From assembly GCA_037179385.1 (NCBI GenBank), contig CM074185.1:52517000-52580999 (forward strand): 64,000 bases of DNA. Reading direction: 5' to 3'. Positions 12,078 to 22,977 of this stretch are shown one piece after another (position 1 is the stretch's first letter; each line of letters starts with the position of its first letter). The notes beneath the pieces were generated by a model that did no database searches, was not told the DNA's origin, and worked only from the letters and a program-made list of their open reading frames with translations. Source of the DNA: Holothuria scabra (Eukaryota; Echinodermata; Holothuroidea; Aspidochirotida; Holothuriidae). A program made the position numbers and the translations under genes.

Positions 12078-14328
12078 TGCCCATAATGTGCTCTGTGCCA
12101 GAAAGAGATTGCCACACAGAGGTATGTTTTGGACTATGCCAAAACGTATGACAATACGTACGACAAAATGTATGACAATAACACTTAAGGCCTTGTAAAC
12201 CTGGCAACTCTTCCAGATAGATGATAGAGTACAACGTACATACCTGTTCTTTCACAGGTTGTTGTGTTCAAAGCAGTCCATTGTGCATGACAAAATGTAA
12301 CTAATATTTAGGATCATGAGTTGAAACAAACTCTTTTGAAAAGTGAAAAAAATTAGCACCCATCTATAGAATAAATTGCAAAAGCATGAAACAATGACAC
12401 ACAGCCAATAATGACAAGCAACAATGAAACAATGACACACAACAAAGCATGATCATAATAAAAATAGAATAAGAACCACTTCTGTAGGGAAGGAAATTTT
12501 GTGACACTAAAAAATTGCACCACTTTGAATGTTTGCAGGAGACAAATTTGTCCCCAAGTGGACAAAAAGATATGAAAACCTTTCTAAATAAGCGTGACAC
12601 TAGACTTTTGTAACACTTTCATGGCAAGCTTCTATGCTACAACACTTACCACACTAGTTCAGTTTTAAAACAGAAACCATAGTGGTATTTACATGTATTG
12701 AAACTAGAGATAACCTAATGTTAATGTTTCCTTGAACAAGGTTCTTAAAATACGCAAAATTTTCATAAAATTAGTTTTATCGTCAGAGGTTTGAAAAGTT
12801 ATGTTGATCTCTCCATACCTGATCAAGTTTTCTTTCTAATTAAGAGGTGCCCAACATTTTGGACATAAAACCTAATTTTGGGGAGCCATCCACCCAAGAT
12901 CTACCAGTTCAGTGTTAAGATACACTCTTGATAGTAATCATGTCAGCTTAATTCTCAATTTATCAAAGCAAAACATGACATACATATACACAGAAAAAAA
13001 AAAAAACTACTTACTCCATTTTTGCAAAACCCCTTGCTGTAGCCAAGGGATCAGTGCGCGGCCTACCAGTAAGACTGTATTTGACTCAGTTTTACACTCC
13101 TGATCTCATAAATAAAGGCAAAATGAAAAACAGTAGTCAAATATTATGCCATAAGCTTTTTAAACTGCCTCTAAATCTTCAAAGTTCTCTTTTATTTCTT
13201 CATATTTGGTCATAACCATTGCTAGAGCCAGGTAACTTGCCAGTGATTGAATTCCAAACAAAGACAGCTCCGTCCTTGATAAGCCCTGGAAGACTGAACC
13301 AGAATTCATGGTGTGGTACAGCATTTTGCCAGGATTCATGTTTGATAAAAAACAGGTACATAAAGCCTGGCAAAAAGAAATTGAAAGGTATAAAGTGAAT
13401 TATAACATTGTGACTGTTATTTTTCTTACTCTTCCCACTACTAGAATTGAAGTTGCTAGTCAAGCATCATTGAATTGCTATCGATATAATTCAGTGGCAA
13501 ATGTAAAAGTAATAGTGGAAGAGTTCAGGACTTCAGGTCTCTTTTTTCCAATCATACTTGAGAAAAAGAGTATCTGCTAATTCTGTATTTATTCTCCACG
13601 GTACTCTTGAACTCTTCATGGAAAGAAAAAGATATAAGAAGTATGAGATACTGGTGCACACATCACTGTAACCAGTGCCATAGTTTTTGTAAGCTCTAAA
13701 TTGTTACAAAAAACATAATGATGAACCTACCCTTGAATGATTTGAAAAATTTGTGAAAAACTAAAGCAGAAAAAGCATTAATTCCTGACAGGAACAGTGG
13801 CTTTTGTGTTCAACTTCAGAGAAGATGCAAACATTCTTTTTTCATAATGCTGGTCACTGAGACATTTCCTGTTGCAGCTTAATGAATATTTGTGCACATA
13901 CACAAATAATGATCTACTGAACTTGACTTTAATAATCTTAGGTTCCCTGCAATGTTCTTGCTATGATGGGTATCAAACTTGAAAAGTAGCTCATGGGCTT
14001 TTCCCAGCATGTATAAACACATTCTCCCTCAAAGAATATTTACTTTTTTACACAAACATATTTTAGGAAGAGTTTTACATTGTGACTTAAATGCATTTGC
14101 AAACCTTGTGATTGGTGTGTCATGCTCCTCCTTTTATCTGGCATAATCAAGTCCTTCATCTTTATCTGACATAGATTTAATATTCTCTTAGATTTAAAGC
14201 AGCTATTCATCAACCCAGGCTGTTCCAATTTTCCCAGCCTACTTACTCCAAGCCCCTTCCACACCTGTGTAAAACACATTCTTGTCCAGACACAATCCTA
14301 GGTAAGTGCTTCAGGGCATACCTGAAAA
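12078..14328. other. non-coding, no gene recognised
   Basis: It contains small local duplications only: a CGTATGACAATA motif repeated near 12130-12175 and AACAATGACACACA twice near 12390-12440. ORFs at 12.3-12.6 and 13.2-13.6 kb show no family signature. Confidence 0.5.
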
Positions 14329-14767
14329 AATATGATCCTGTTTCCTCCTACATTTCATCCGAGCACTGGCTCACAGTTGATAAAAGAATAAAGTTTAAAT
14401 TGATGTTAATAGTCTACAAATGCCTAAATAATCAAGGGCCAAAATATCTCAATGACATGCTGATAAAAGATTTTAATGCCACTCACAATCTCAGATCTAA
14501 CACTGACACATTACGATTGGTAGTTCCACGCACCACTTCCAAGTCGCATGGTGACCGTGCCTTTATGGTTGCAGGTCCTAGACTCTGGAATTCCCTTCCT
14601 TTCTCTCTCAGAAGTGTCTCGAATACCTCAAAATTTAAAGCTGGACTAAAGACTTACCTTTTCAACCTATAGTATTATCTCTCATTTATTACTTGTAAAG
14701 TGCACGTGAATGACTATGTCACATCGTGCGCTATATTAAGTCTAATCTATATATATATATATATATA
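14329..14767 (+). pseudogene. CR1/L2-type non-LTR retrotransposon, 3' end
   Basis: The frame ending at 14672 gives the C-terminal end of a non-LTR retrotransposon polyprotein. Near the start is EHWLTVDKRIKFKLML, then IVYKCLNNQGPKYLNDML, then HGDRAFMVAGPRLWNSLPFS and finally FKAGLKTYLF. These are the conserved post-thumb motifs of CR1/L2-clade elements. The RT catalytic domain and endonuclease are missing, so this is a 5'-truncated insertion. After the stop comes a short 3' UTR with TGCGCTATATTAAGT, and a TA microsatellite tail (14748-14767) in place of poly(A), as usual for this clade. The element at 58.8 kb is related but not the same copy. Confidence 0.85.
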
Positions 14768-15219
14768 CCCTGGTGAGCATACAATGTGTAAACAAAACAC
14801 TCTAAGTACATAATGTGTTATATGAGCTACTCTTTTTCAAAGTGTTCATATGTTTTGCTTCCCAAGTATTTTCATTGCTGGGAAAATTATGCCCCCCCAC
14901 CCAGAATTGATGTCCCTGAACTCAACTCAGGGCACTACTGTAGTTCAGGGCACTACTGTACATCTTCCCAAGGTATTGCTAAAAACATGAGTTCCACATG
15001 TTGCATCAATTGAAGTTTTCCACTGATGTACACACAACTGAGTTTCTTTGAGGGAGAGGCATATTTTTTTTAAAATAAAGCTAGAATACTAACTTTTTTG
15101 AAACTTTCTATTATTCTCCTTCCACATTGAATGGTTCAAAAAAATGAACATTTTCCATACATGTGATAAAGCAAGCAAACTACAATGAAATTAGTTACTA
15201 AGATCATTAGATGAAGTTT
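14768..15219. other. non-coding, small direct repeat
   Basis: TTCAGGGCACTACTGTA-like words repeat in tandem near 14926-14962. Nothing else is recognised. Confidence 0.5.
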
Positions 15220-15345
15220 TAGGGCTCAATTTCTGACCAATTGGCTTCAGTTGGGTCTGCCATGACCTTTCTTGCAGTTCTTGCTCACTGGCTTGCTTTC
15301 CCTTTTTCATTGCTTATGCTGAGCACCAAGAACAATGGCAATGAC
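15220..15345 (-). mobile_element. SINE 3' tail fragment, inverted
   Basis: Reverse complement of the SINE tail: GGCTCAATTTCTGACCAATT, then CTCACTGGCTTGCTTTCCCT. It lies about 620 bp from a + strand copy at 15965, so the pair could fold back on itself in a transcript. Confidence 0.6.
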
Positions 15346-15964
15346 TTCCATTTTTAAAGTCTTTGGCACAGGAACTCTTGACCTCTATACTACCATGAAG
15401 TAACTTTTTATGAAGTGTATGATGAGAAGTTTTAGTTTAGGTTCCAATGACATCATTTTATCCATGCTGATACAGGAGGAAAATAAGGGAATACAGTTTT
15501 ATACAACTACTGCATACTGGCAATTAGTCCACCATTATAAGTACCTGTGCGTACCTCTTAGAAACCACTTGTGTTCGTCACAACAAAAAAAACATATATT
15601 TTCACTCACCAAATGTAAAATAACAAACGAATACAATTGGTACAGTTATACAAAGAAAAGTTCCGAAGCTGATGGATCCTGAAGAAGGTCGAACTGGTTG
15701 GTCACACCTGTAAAATGATAAACATTAAGTCACACCAAACATTTAATTCTACATCGCAACACTGATAATAGTTTTGCATAACAAAGATTTTTAACTTGGC
15801 TTTCTCACCAATGGTGAGTAGGTCATACATTGAACAATGTAGCAGTTAGTCAGATGAGATTCAACTACGTACCAACATAAACCTAAAAGAACTAAAACAA
15901 GAACCAGGCACTGATGTTCCATCCATCCGTTGCCATATGTTATAATACATTCCCTACATTATGG

Positions 15965-16062
15965 AGTAGGGAAAACAAGCTAGTGAGCCACAACTGGTGA
16001 AGGAAAGGACATGGCCTACCCAACTTAAACCAATTGGTTAGAAACTTAGCTATGAAACCTCA
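15965..16062 (+). mobile_element. SINE 3' tail fragment
   Basis: It contains AGTAGGGAAAACAAGCTAGT, GAGCCACAACTGG and AAACCAATTGGTTAGAAACT, matching the tail of the SINE at 47.1-47.4 kb. The head is missing. Confidence 0.65.
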
Positions 16063-16135
16063 AGTAACTAACAATTAAATACATTGAAACAATTAGCCTA
16101 CTCTGGTGCAGCAATGTTTTCAAAAGTTATGCAAA

Positions 16136-16551
16136 GTTCACTCTACAGCAGCTTCCAATCAAATGGGGATCCAATTTTTATAAGTTTTGGATAAAATCTC
16201 CACCTCTGGCCCAAAAAATGCCCAAAAATGTGCCAACCTGTGTAAATATGATTGATTGGTATCTTCTAGGGACTAGGAAATTGAAATGTTTAGTAATTAT
16301 TTTGTGATGTCACATCTACAGACAGTGTTCATTGGACATGCACTCAAAATTCAGATTGGTTTTTAAACAATATTCATCTGGTGATTATATAAATTGTACC
16401 ACAATAACAGAATAGTTGATTGTGATGCAAATTATGATCAGTCAAAGATAGAGTGACCATCCTCCAAACAAAGTAAGAATAAAACCCATTAATTCAATTG
16501 AGGAACATGCAGATCAGATTTTTGATTTCAAATCACTGTAGTGTGTGACCA
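16136..16551. mobile_element. TIR MITE, family CACACTACAG, copy 2
   Basis: It is a diverged relative of 11683-12077. Shared blocks include GATCCAATTTTT, TGTAAATATGA and GACATCACAT/GATGTCACATC. The right end, read in reverse, is GGTCACACACTACAGTGAT; the left end (GTTCACTCTACAGCAG) is degraded. Confidence 0.65.
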
Positions 16552-16694
16552 GTACTTTACACCTTAACCAGAATGCAAAACTGCATTGAGGTTTCGATGA
16601 TACACAAACGTTCCGTTTCAAATAATCCCATCATGTACCATTATCTTCTCATTCAAATGTTATACTAACATGTTCAAAAAATAATTTTGTTTTC

Positions 16695-16880
16695 CCACAT
16701 GACCTTTGTCCCCCCCACCAAAAATAGGGATCATCTTCTTACCATAAGCATTCAGAAACCACACGTGAAATCTATTTAAGTCTCCCACTTTATGATGTGT
16801 TAACACCTATTAAACAAGGTTGTCATTCAAATTTTGACCACCAGTGACCCTACAAATCCTTTAACCTCTACACACTGCAA
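16695..16880 (+). repeat. stray diverged copy of the 145-bp monomer
   Basis: One full and one partial monomer: ATGACCTTTGTC, CACCAAAAATAGGGATCATC, CGTGAAATCTATTTAAG and CCAGTGACC occur in monomer order. It is about 1.1 kb upstream of array 2 and much more diverged, suggesting an old edge of the array separated by intervening DNA. Confidence 0.7.
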
Positions 16881-17989
16881 TTTCAAAAGGCTTCGAGCTG
16901 ACTTCAAGAAATGAAAAATAGGAATCATGCAAACCTTCTTTAAAAGTGGACCCCCCTCATGCTAGGGCAACCCTAAAAAACCATGGTACAATTAAGAAAT
17001 GACATAATGATGGTTTTGATGGTTTTGTATAATTACCTGCAAAAAGTCTTGAGAGTTCACAACACTGTAAACTAAGGACCCTCTCCCCATCCTTTCCAGC
17101 TGAAAGGTTTAATAATACTTTTAAGACTTTGATGAGGGTAAGATTTCAGTGCAGAGGTTTGAACCAACCTTATAAGTACTGCAGAGTCGAGACATTATTT
17201 TGCAATGACACTTTGTAACACTAATATATATGGGAGGACTTTTGAACAGCTTCTCATAACACTAATATATATGGGAGAATTTCGTAAGTTTTCCCCCGCT
17301 GCAGATACCACCCTGCTACCAAAATATGCTGCTGCATGCTTTATATCATGTTCTAGAACAAATAAAATATTGGTAGGAAAGCTTAATTTCCCACTAGGCT
17401 AGCCTAAGGATATTACACAGAAACATACATGTGTAGATTAGGTTCAAAATGTACATATATGCTATACATTAGGCAATGGCAAAAGTGCCAAGACATTAGA
17501 CATGATGAAGAAAATTACATCGCAGGGAAAAACTTTACACCTAAAGCTCACAAAATTACTGCAGATTGTTGTATAAGGGTTTTTTACCAATGCCTTTTAA
17601 ATATTTTTGATGTTCTTGGCCAAGTGGATTTTGTTGATCCTCTTCAGTACTCGATTCTGCTTTGTGAAAGATGTAGCATCGGCTAGGCCTAACTTAGGCC
17701 TACGTTAAGCCTAGGCAGAAAGTACTAGCCCACTTGCTCATTCGAACCATACAATTTTGGCCTAAACTTTTCAGTTTAGGGAGCTAGACACTTTGAGATT
17801 TCAACAAAGATCCTTAACATGTGAAAAGAGCAATTTTTGGAGGATATTCCTAATTGCGGAATTGAGGGTGAAAATGGTAATTATTCCGCCTAAATCAAGA
17901 TACTTGGCATCTCTGTAGGGACCATCTCCTAACTTTAACCCATTCACATTCCAAATATGGAATCTATCCAAGTTCCCTACCTTGTGATA
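16881..17989. other. non-coding stretch between stray monomer and array 2
   Basis: It has a direct repeat AACACTAATATATATGGGAG at 17218 and 17260 and several TAGGCCTA words near 17690-17715. No gene is recognised. Confidence 0.5.
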
Positions 17990-20440
17990 TTGTTGTCCCC
18001 CCGGTGACCCCAGATGACCTTTGACCTTTACCAAGACCAATAGAGACCATCCTCTGACTATAATGCATCCACAAACCAAACATAAAATCTATTCAAATTT
18101 CCTCCCTTGAGATATTGTGTTGACAAGATTTTCAGACTTTGACCCCCAGTGACCCCAGATGACCTATGACTGCCACCAAAAACAATATGAACCATCTTCT
18201 GACAATAACACATCCACATATCAAATATGAAAACTATCCAAGTTCCCTATCTTGAAATATCGTGCTGACAAGATTTTCACACTTTGACCCCCGGTGACCC
18301 CAGATGACCTTTGACCTCTACCGAAAACAAAAGGTACCATCTTCTGACCATAACACATCCACATACCAAATATGAAATCTATCCGTGTTCCCTATCTTGA
18401 AATATCGTGCTAATAAGATTTTCACACTTTGACCCCTGCTGACCCCAGATGACCTTTGACCACCACCAAAAACAGTAGGGACCATCTTTTGACCAAAACA
18501 CATCCACAAACTACATATGAAATCTATCCAAGTTTCCTCCCTTCAGATATTGTATTGACAAGATTTTCAGACTTTGACCCCCGGTGACCCCAGATGACCT
18601 TTGACCTCCACTGAAAACAATATGAACCATCTTCTGACCATAACACATCCACATACCAAATATGAAATCTATCCAAGTTCCCTATCTTGAAATATTGTGC
18701 TAATAAGATTTTGCAGACTTTGACCCCTGGTGACCCCAGATGACCTTTGACCTCCACTAAAAACAATAGGGACCATCTTTTGACCAAAATGCATCCACAT
18801 ACTAAATATGAAATCTATCCAAGTTTCCTATCTTGAGATATTGTGCTAACAAAGTTTTCAGAAAATGACCCCTGCTGACCCCAGATGACCTTTGACCTCC
18901 ACCAAAAACAATAGGGACCATCTTCTGACCAAAACGCATCCACATACTAAATATGAAATCTATCCAAGTTTCCTAACTTGAGATATTGTGTTGACAAGAT
19001 TTTCAGACTTTGACCCCCGGTGACCCCAGATGACCTTTGACCTCCACCGAAAACAATATTAACCATCTTCTGACCATAACACATCCACATACCAAATATG
19101 AAATCTATCCAAGTTCCCTATCTTGAAATATCGTGCTAATAAGATTTTCACACTTTGACCCCTGGTGACCCCAGATGACCTTTGACCTCCACCAAAAACA
19201 ATAGGGACCATCTTTTGACCAAAACGCATCCACATACTAAATATGAAATCTATCCAAGTTTCCTATCTTGAGATATTGTGCTAACAAAGTTTTCAGAAAA
19301 TGACCCCTGCTGACCCCAGATGACCTTTGACCACCACCAAAAACAATAGGGACCACCTTTTGACCAAAACACATCCACATACTAAATATAAAATCTATCC
19401 AAGTTTCCTAACTTGAGATATTGTGTTGACAAGATTTTCAGACTTTGACCCCCGGTGACCCCAGATGACCTTTGACCTCCACCGAAAACAATATGAACCA
19501 TCTTCTGACCATAACGCTTCCACATACCAGATATGAAATCGATCCAAGTTCCCTATCTTGAAATATCGTGCTAATAATATTTTCACACTTTGTCCCCTGG
19601 TGACCCCAGATGACCTTTGACCTCCACCAAAAACATTAGGGACCATATTCTGACCAATATGCATCCACATACCAAATATGAAACCTATGCAAGTTTCCTA
19701 TCTTGAGATATTGTGCTAACAAGATTTTCAGAATTTGACCCCCGGTGACCCCAGATGACCTTTGACCTCCGTCAAAAACAATAGGGACCACCTTTTGACC
19801 AAAACGCATCCACATACTAAATATGAAATCTATCCAAGTTTCCTATCTTGAGATATTGTGTTGACAAGATTTTCAGACTTTGACCCCCGGTGACCCCAGA
19901 TGACCTTTGACCTCCACCGAAAACAATATGAACCGTCTTCTGACCATAACACATCCACATACCAAATATGAAATCTAAGTTCCCTATCTTGAAATATTGT
20001 GCTAATAAGATTTTCAGACTTTGACCCTTGGTGACCACAGATGACCTTTGACCTCCACCAAAAACAATATGGACCATCTCCTGACCATAACGCTTCCACA
20101 TACCAGATATGAAATCGATCCAAGTTTCCTATCTTGAGATATCGTGCTAACGAGATTTTCAGACTTTGACCCTCGGTGACCCCAGATGACCTTTGACCTC
20201 CGTCAAAAACAATAGGGACCATCTTCTGACCATAACGCATCCACATACCAAATATGAAATCTTTACACGTTTCCTATCTTGAGATATCGTGCTAACAAAG
20301 TTTTCAGAAATTGACCCCTGCTGACCCCAGATGACCTTCCACCTGCGCCAAAAACAATAGGGTTCTTCCTCTCCATATGGGGCATCCATGTATCAAGTTT
20401 GAAAATTGTCAGACATTTCTATCTTGAGATATTGTGCTAA
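17990..20440 (+). repeat. satellite array 2, 145-bp monomers in a 435-bp higher-order repeat
   Basis: Seventeen monomers are anchored by TGACCTTTGACC (or a variant) at 18015, 18160, 18305, 18450, 18595, 18741, 18886, 19031, 19176, 19321, 19466, 19611, 19756, 19901, 20042, 20187 and 20332, nearly all exactly 145 bp apart. Three monomer types cycle. A has GTGTTGACAAGATTTTCAGA. B has GAAATATCGTGCTAATAAG. C has GTGCTAACAAAGTTTTCAG followed by GACCCCTGCTG. A-type units recur at 18160, 18595, 19031, 19466 and 19901, so the true repeat is about 435 bp. Each monomer has TGACC half-sites at 10-10-7 spacing. The last unit (20332) has a broken DR1. Minus-strand ORFs through the array are repeat artefacts. 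Confidence 0.93.
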
Positions 20441-20455
20441 CAAGCAAAGTGTCAC

Positions 20456-20552
20456 AAACACACACACACATACACACACACACATACACACACACACACA
20501 CATACATACACACGCCATCATGATTGCATAGGTTTCTCTTATCATCGAAACC
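20456..20552 (+). mobile_element. CA microsatellite and 3' hairpin ending array element 2
   Basis: After the last monomer: ACAAGCAAAGTGTCACA, CA-rich microsatellite (20456-20513), CCATCATGATTGCATA, then a hairpin in which GGTTTC (20531-20536) pairs with GAAACC (20547-20552), then AAAAA. It matches the end of array element 1 in order and position, although the stem sequence differs by compensatory changes. Confidence 0.65.
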
Positions 20553-22174
20553 AAAAAGCTTTTACATGTTATCCTTGAGATGTTGATACTTGAGCAAGCT
20601 GATAACAACATGTGACCCCAGTACTTACATGAAAGAAGAGAAAACAGTGAAAGTATACCGGTCTGCAGATTTAATCCCCACTTGAAAATTTGGTTCTTTA
20701 AAATTCTCATTACATTCAAAAATAACTTCTGTGTTGACAGTGGATAAATCTAGAAAGAAGAATACAAGTAACTATATAGTAATTTTACGGACTAAAAAAC
20801 ATTTTACAGAGATTATTTGAAAATTAAACACTGAACAAATTTTGATTAAAAATAAAGGAGATAAGATAAAAACCTGTTTCAAACAAATAAATGGTATGAT
20901 GAAGATCTAGAGATTAATATTTGGCAGTGCAAATTAAATCATGGCCACCAACAAAATATCATTTAGTGTGTCAAGCTACAAGCTGGCATATAAATATTAC
21001 AGAATCTTACTTGCAAGCACATTCTTTGAAGAAACCAATAAGTAACAGCTGAGTTGACAATGTGTTCTACATTGCAATAAAAATCAGGTTGTGACCTAAA
21101 GCTTATCCTAACATTGACTTTATATGGACTCCTCCAAATATTGCAATGCCCCAAAAAGAGAATGTCAAAGCAGAGACCAGTTCAAACCTGTGTTGGTACA
21201 CACATCGCAAATTCACTAGAGCAGTTATTGAGAGAACTGCAAACTTCAACACTACCTCACACTAAGGAGTTGCTAGAGAAGGAGACACGACACCCTATAT
21301 TCTCTTTGAGACATGGTTCGTTTCCGATGGGAATCTTGCTTTTATCCGCCATATTCTTATTTCAATGCTTCGATCAAAAAGGATAAGTGACGCATTATCA
21401 AAATTCCACTTAAGAGACGCATCTTTTACACCCCACTCATTAATACTTCGTTGCCAGTCATCATGCAAAGTTGGGAAATTTATGCCATTCGACACTATCT
21501 GAGACACGACGTTTTATTTCAATTGTAGACAGCACCAATTTTCCTACAAATTAGTTTAAAAAATTAGTTTCCTTATGATGACAAAATTATATAAATCTGA
21601 GGGAAATATATAGACTTGAACAAAGCCTCCATCCAATGAAGAACGGGCCCAATTGGAGCATATATTTTAAACATTTGTTTCCAGTCGTCCTATAGAAATT
21701 CTTATTGTAAGCTTTGCCATTGGTGAAAACAAACCTTCAGATCAAAGATACACAGACAATGCCTACGTTTAAGGATTACATGGGAAAGAATGGAAAAGAT
21801 ATCAAGAAAAGGGCTAAGTCACAAGGGATTAAACAATAGAAACAAAGGGACCTGCCAATCAAATAGGAACACCTCAAAAGATATGATCCATTTCAAGTGC
21901 ATATAGTCTGAAAAAATTTTTTTGTAGTTTTTGCTAAAAGTCCCCACGACTCTCTGGCAAAGAGCCAAGGGGCGAAAACCAAACGATTACTCTGCTCCCT
22001 TAAGGAGCTTAACGTCTCAAATGGCCAAGTACGCCCTCCAAAGGGCAAACACTCAGTGGTCCTGCTCTAGACTGGCTGAATAGAACAGATGCCACAACCT
22101 GGAAAAAATTTTTGTAGTATCTCCTTCTCTGGCAACTCCCTGCTCACACTAGCAAGAATGATGTTTACTATTGC
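20553..22174. other. mostly non-coding; possible minus-strand exons
   Basis: No repeat dominates. Two weak exon candidates on the minus strand are 21294-21352 (ATG start, MADKSKIPIGNEPCLKENI) and 21011-21131 (reads SPYKVNVRISFRSQPDFYC, ends at a good GTAAG donor). Their phases would join across a ~160-bp intron. Neither matches a family I can name, and the second does not fit the phase of MRH exon 2 at 22511. Confidence 0.25.
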
Positions 22175-22178
22175 TTAA

Positions 22179-22498
22179 AGGGACAATCCTCTCACCCCAA
22201 ACTTCACTTCTAGTATAGGGTAACAGAAACTCTCAATTGGCTCAGCTTTTTGACTGACTGCTAATTCAAACAATGCAGAGTATCAAAACTTACATTTCAC
22301 AGCATGAACTGTTCTGAGAATGTTTTGATAATACATCTTGAGCTTTCTTTAATCACCCTGAAGCAATAAAACGAGACTGTGTCTGAATGAGGATGAATTT
22401 CAGACAATTGTGGGAGGGGCTTAATTAAGAAGGTTGGGAGAATTGGTACTATTTGGGATGGGAGAATTGGTACTATCTGGGATGAGAAAATTGGGCCT
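22179..22498 (+). mobile_element. TTAA-flanked MITE, family 1, copy 2
   Basis: It starts AGGGACAATCCTCTCACCCC after TTAA (22175-22178) and ends in the inverted form, with GGGATGAGAAAATTGGGCCT, before TTAA (22499-22502). The right end holds a 24-26-bp local duplication (GAGAATTGGTACTAT twice). It sits in the intron after MRH exon 2, with its TTAA only nine bases inside the 5' splice site. Confidence 0.8.
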
Positions 22499-22510
22499 TT
22501 AAAAAATTAC

Positions 22511-22662
22511 CAGTGGGATATTCCAACATCAAAAGGTCACCATTGCTGCCATCATAGTAAAACTCCATATTCTTGAATGAACCAAGATTTTTATACACTG
22601 ATGAGGTGGTTTCATTCTCCACTCTGCAAATTGCAACATCAACACAGGTGTCCTTATCCAAA
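22511..22662 (-). CDS. MRH-domain protein, exon 2 (internal)
   Basis: This internal exon of 152 bp has acceptor TTTCTTTCCACAG just before 22662 and donor G|GTAAT at 22510-22509. It enters in phase 2, completing the Ser codon left by exon 1, and exits in phase 1. It continues the MRH fold: LDKDTCVDVAICR, then VYKNLGSF, then a hydrophobic strand GDLLMLEYPTG. Cysteines at CVD and ICR plus the strand before YPTG match the middle of cation-dependent mannose-6-phosphate-receptor-like domains. The second half, with the ligand-contact Arg and Tyr, would be in later exons that I could not place. MITEs of one family lie in both flanking introns. Confidence 0.7.
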
Positions 22663-22737
22663 CTGTGGAAAGAAATGTAATACTAATGAGAATGATTGAA
22701 TGGACTTAACATTCTGCCACACCTTTTGGGACCTTGC

Positions 22738-22977
22738 CTGTCCCTCATCACCAACTACAATTTTACCCTGGTTATACAAAACTTCTCAATTAACACTGCT
22801 CTTTGATTAACATTGAATTAAAAAAATGTCACAGTAGATCATATTACACAGCATACACTGAGAGTGTTCTCATAACCTGAAGCAATGAACAAGGACTGTG
22901 TATGGATGCCTCTCAGAGAGCTGTGGGAGAGGCTGGAAGTGAGCAGATTGGAAATTACGAACTGTCTGGGTTAAGGA
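22738..22977 (+). mobile_element. TTAA MITE, family 1, diverged copy in MRH intron 1
   Basis: It retains ACCAACTACAATTTT, TCTCAATTAACACTGCTCTT, ACTGAGAGTGTT, CTGAAGCAATGAA and GTGGGAGAGGCT in family order. The ends are eroded. It lies between MRH exons 1 and 2, in the same orientation as the copy after exon 2. Confidence 0.6.

Noticed and set aside
11423..12600. Cluster of minus-strand ORFs at 11.4-12.6 kb as a small gene
   Set aside because: Overlapping frames with no splice signals or domains; a TIR MITE covers 11683-12077.
17801..20389. Series of minus-strand ORFs of 60-138 codons with repeated GGQRSSGV and FHIWYVDVLW-like peptides
   Set aside because: They are frame-by-frame readings of the 145-bp satellite. 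Three monomers make 435 bases, so a frame can recur, but the frame changes at every monomer and there are no start, splice or domain signals.
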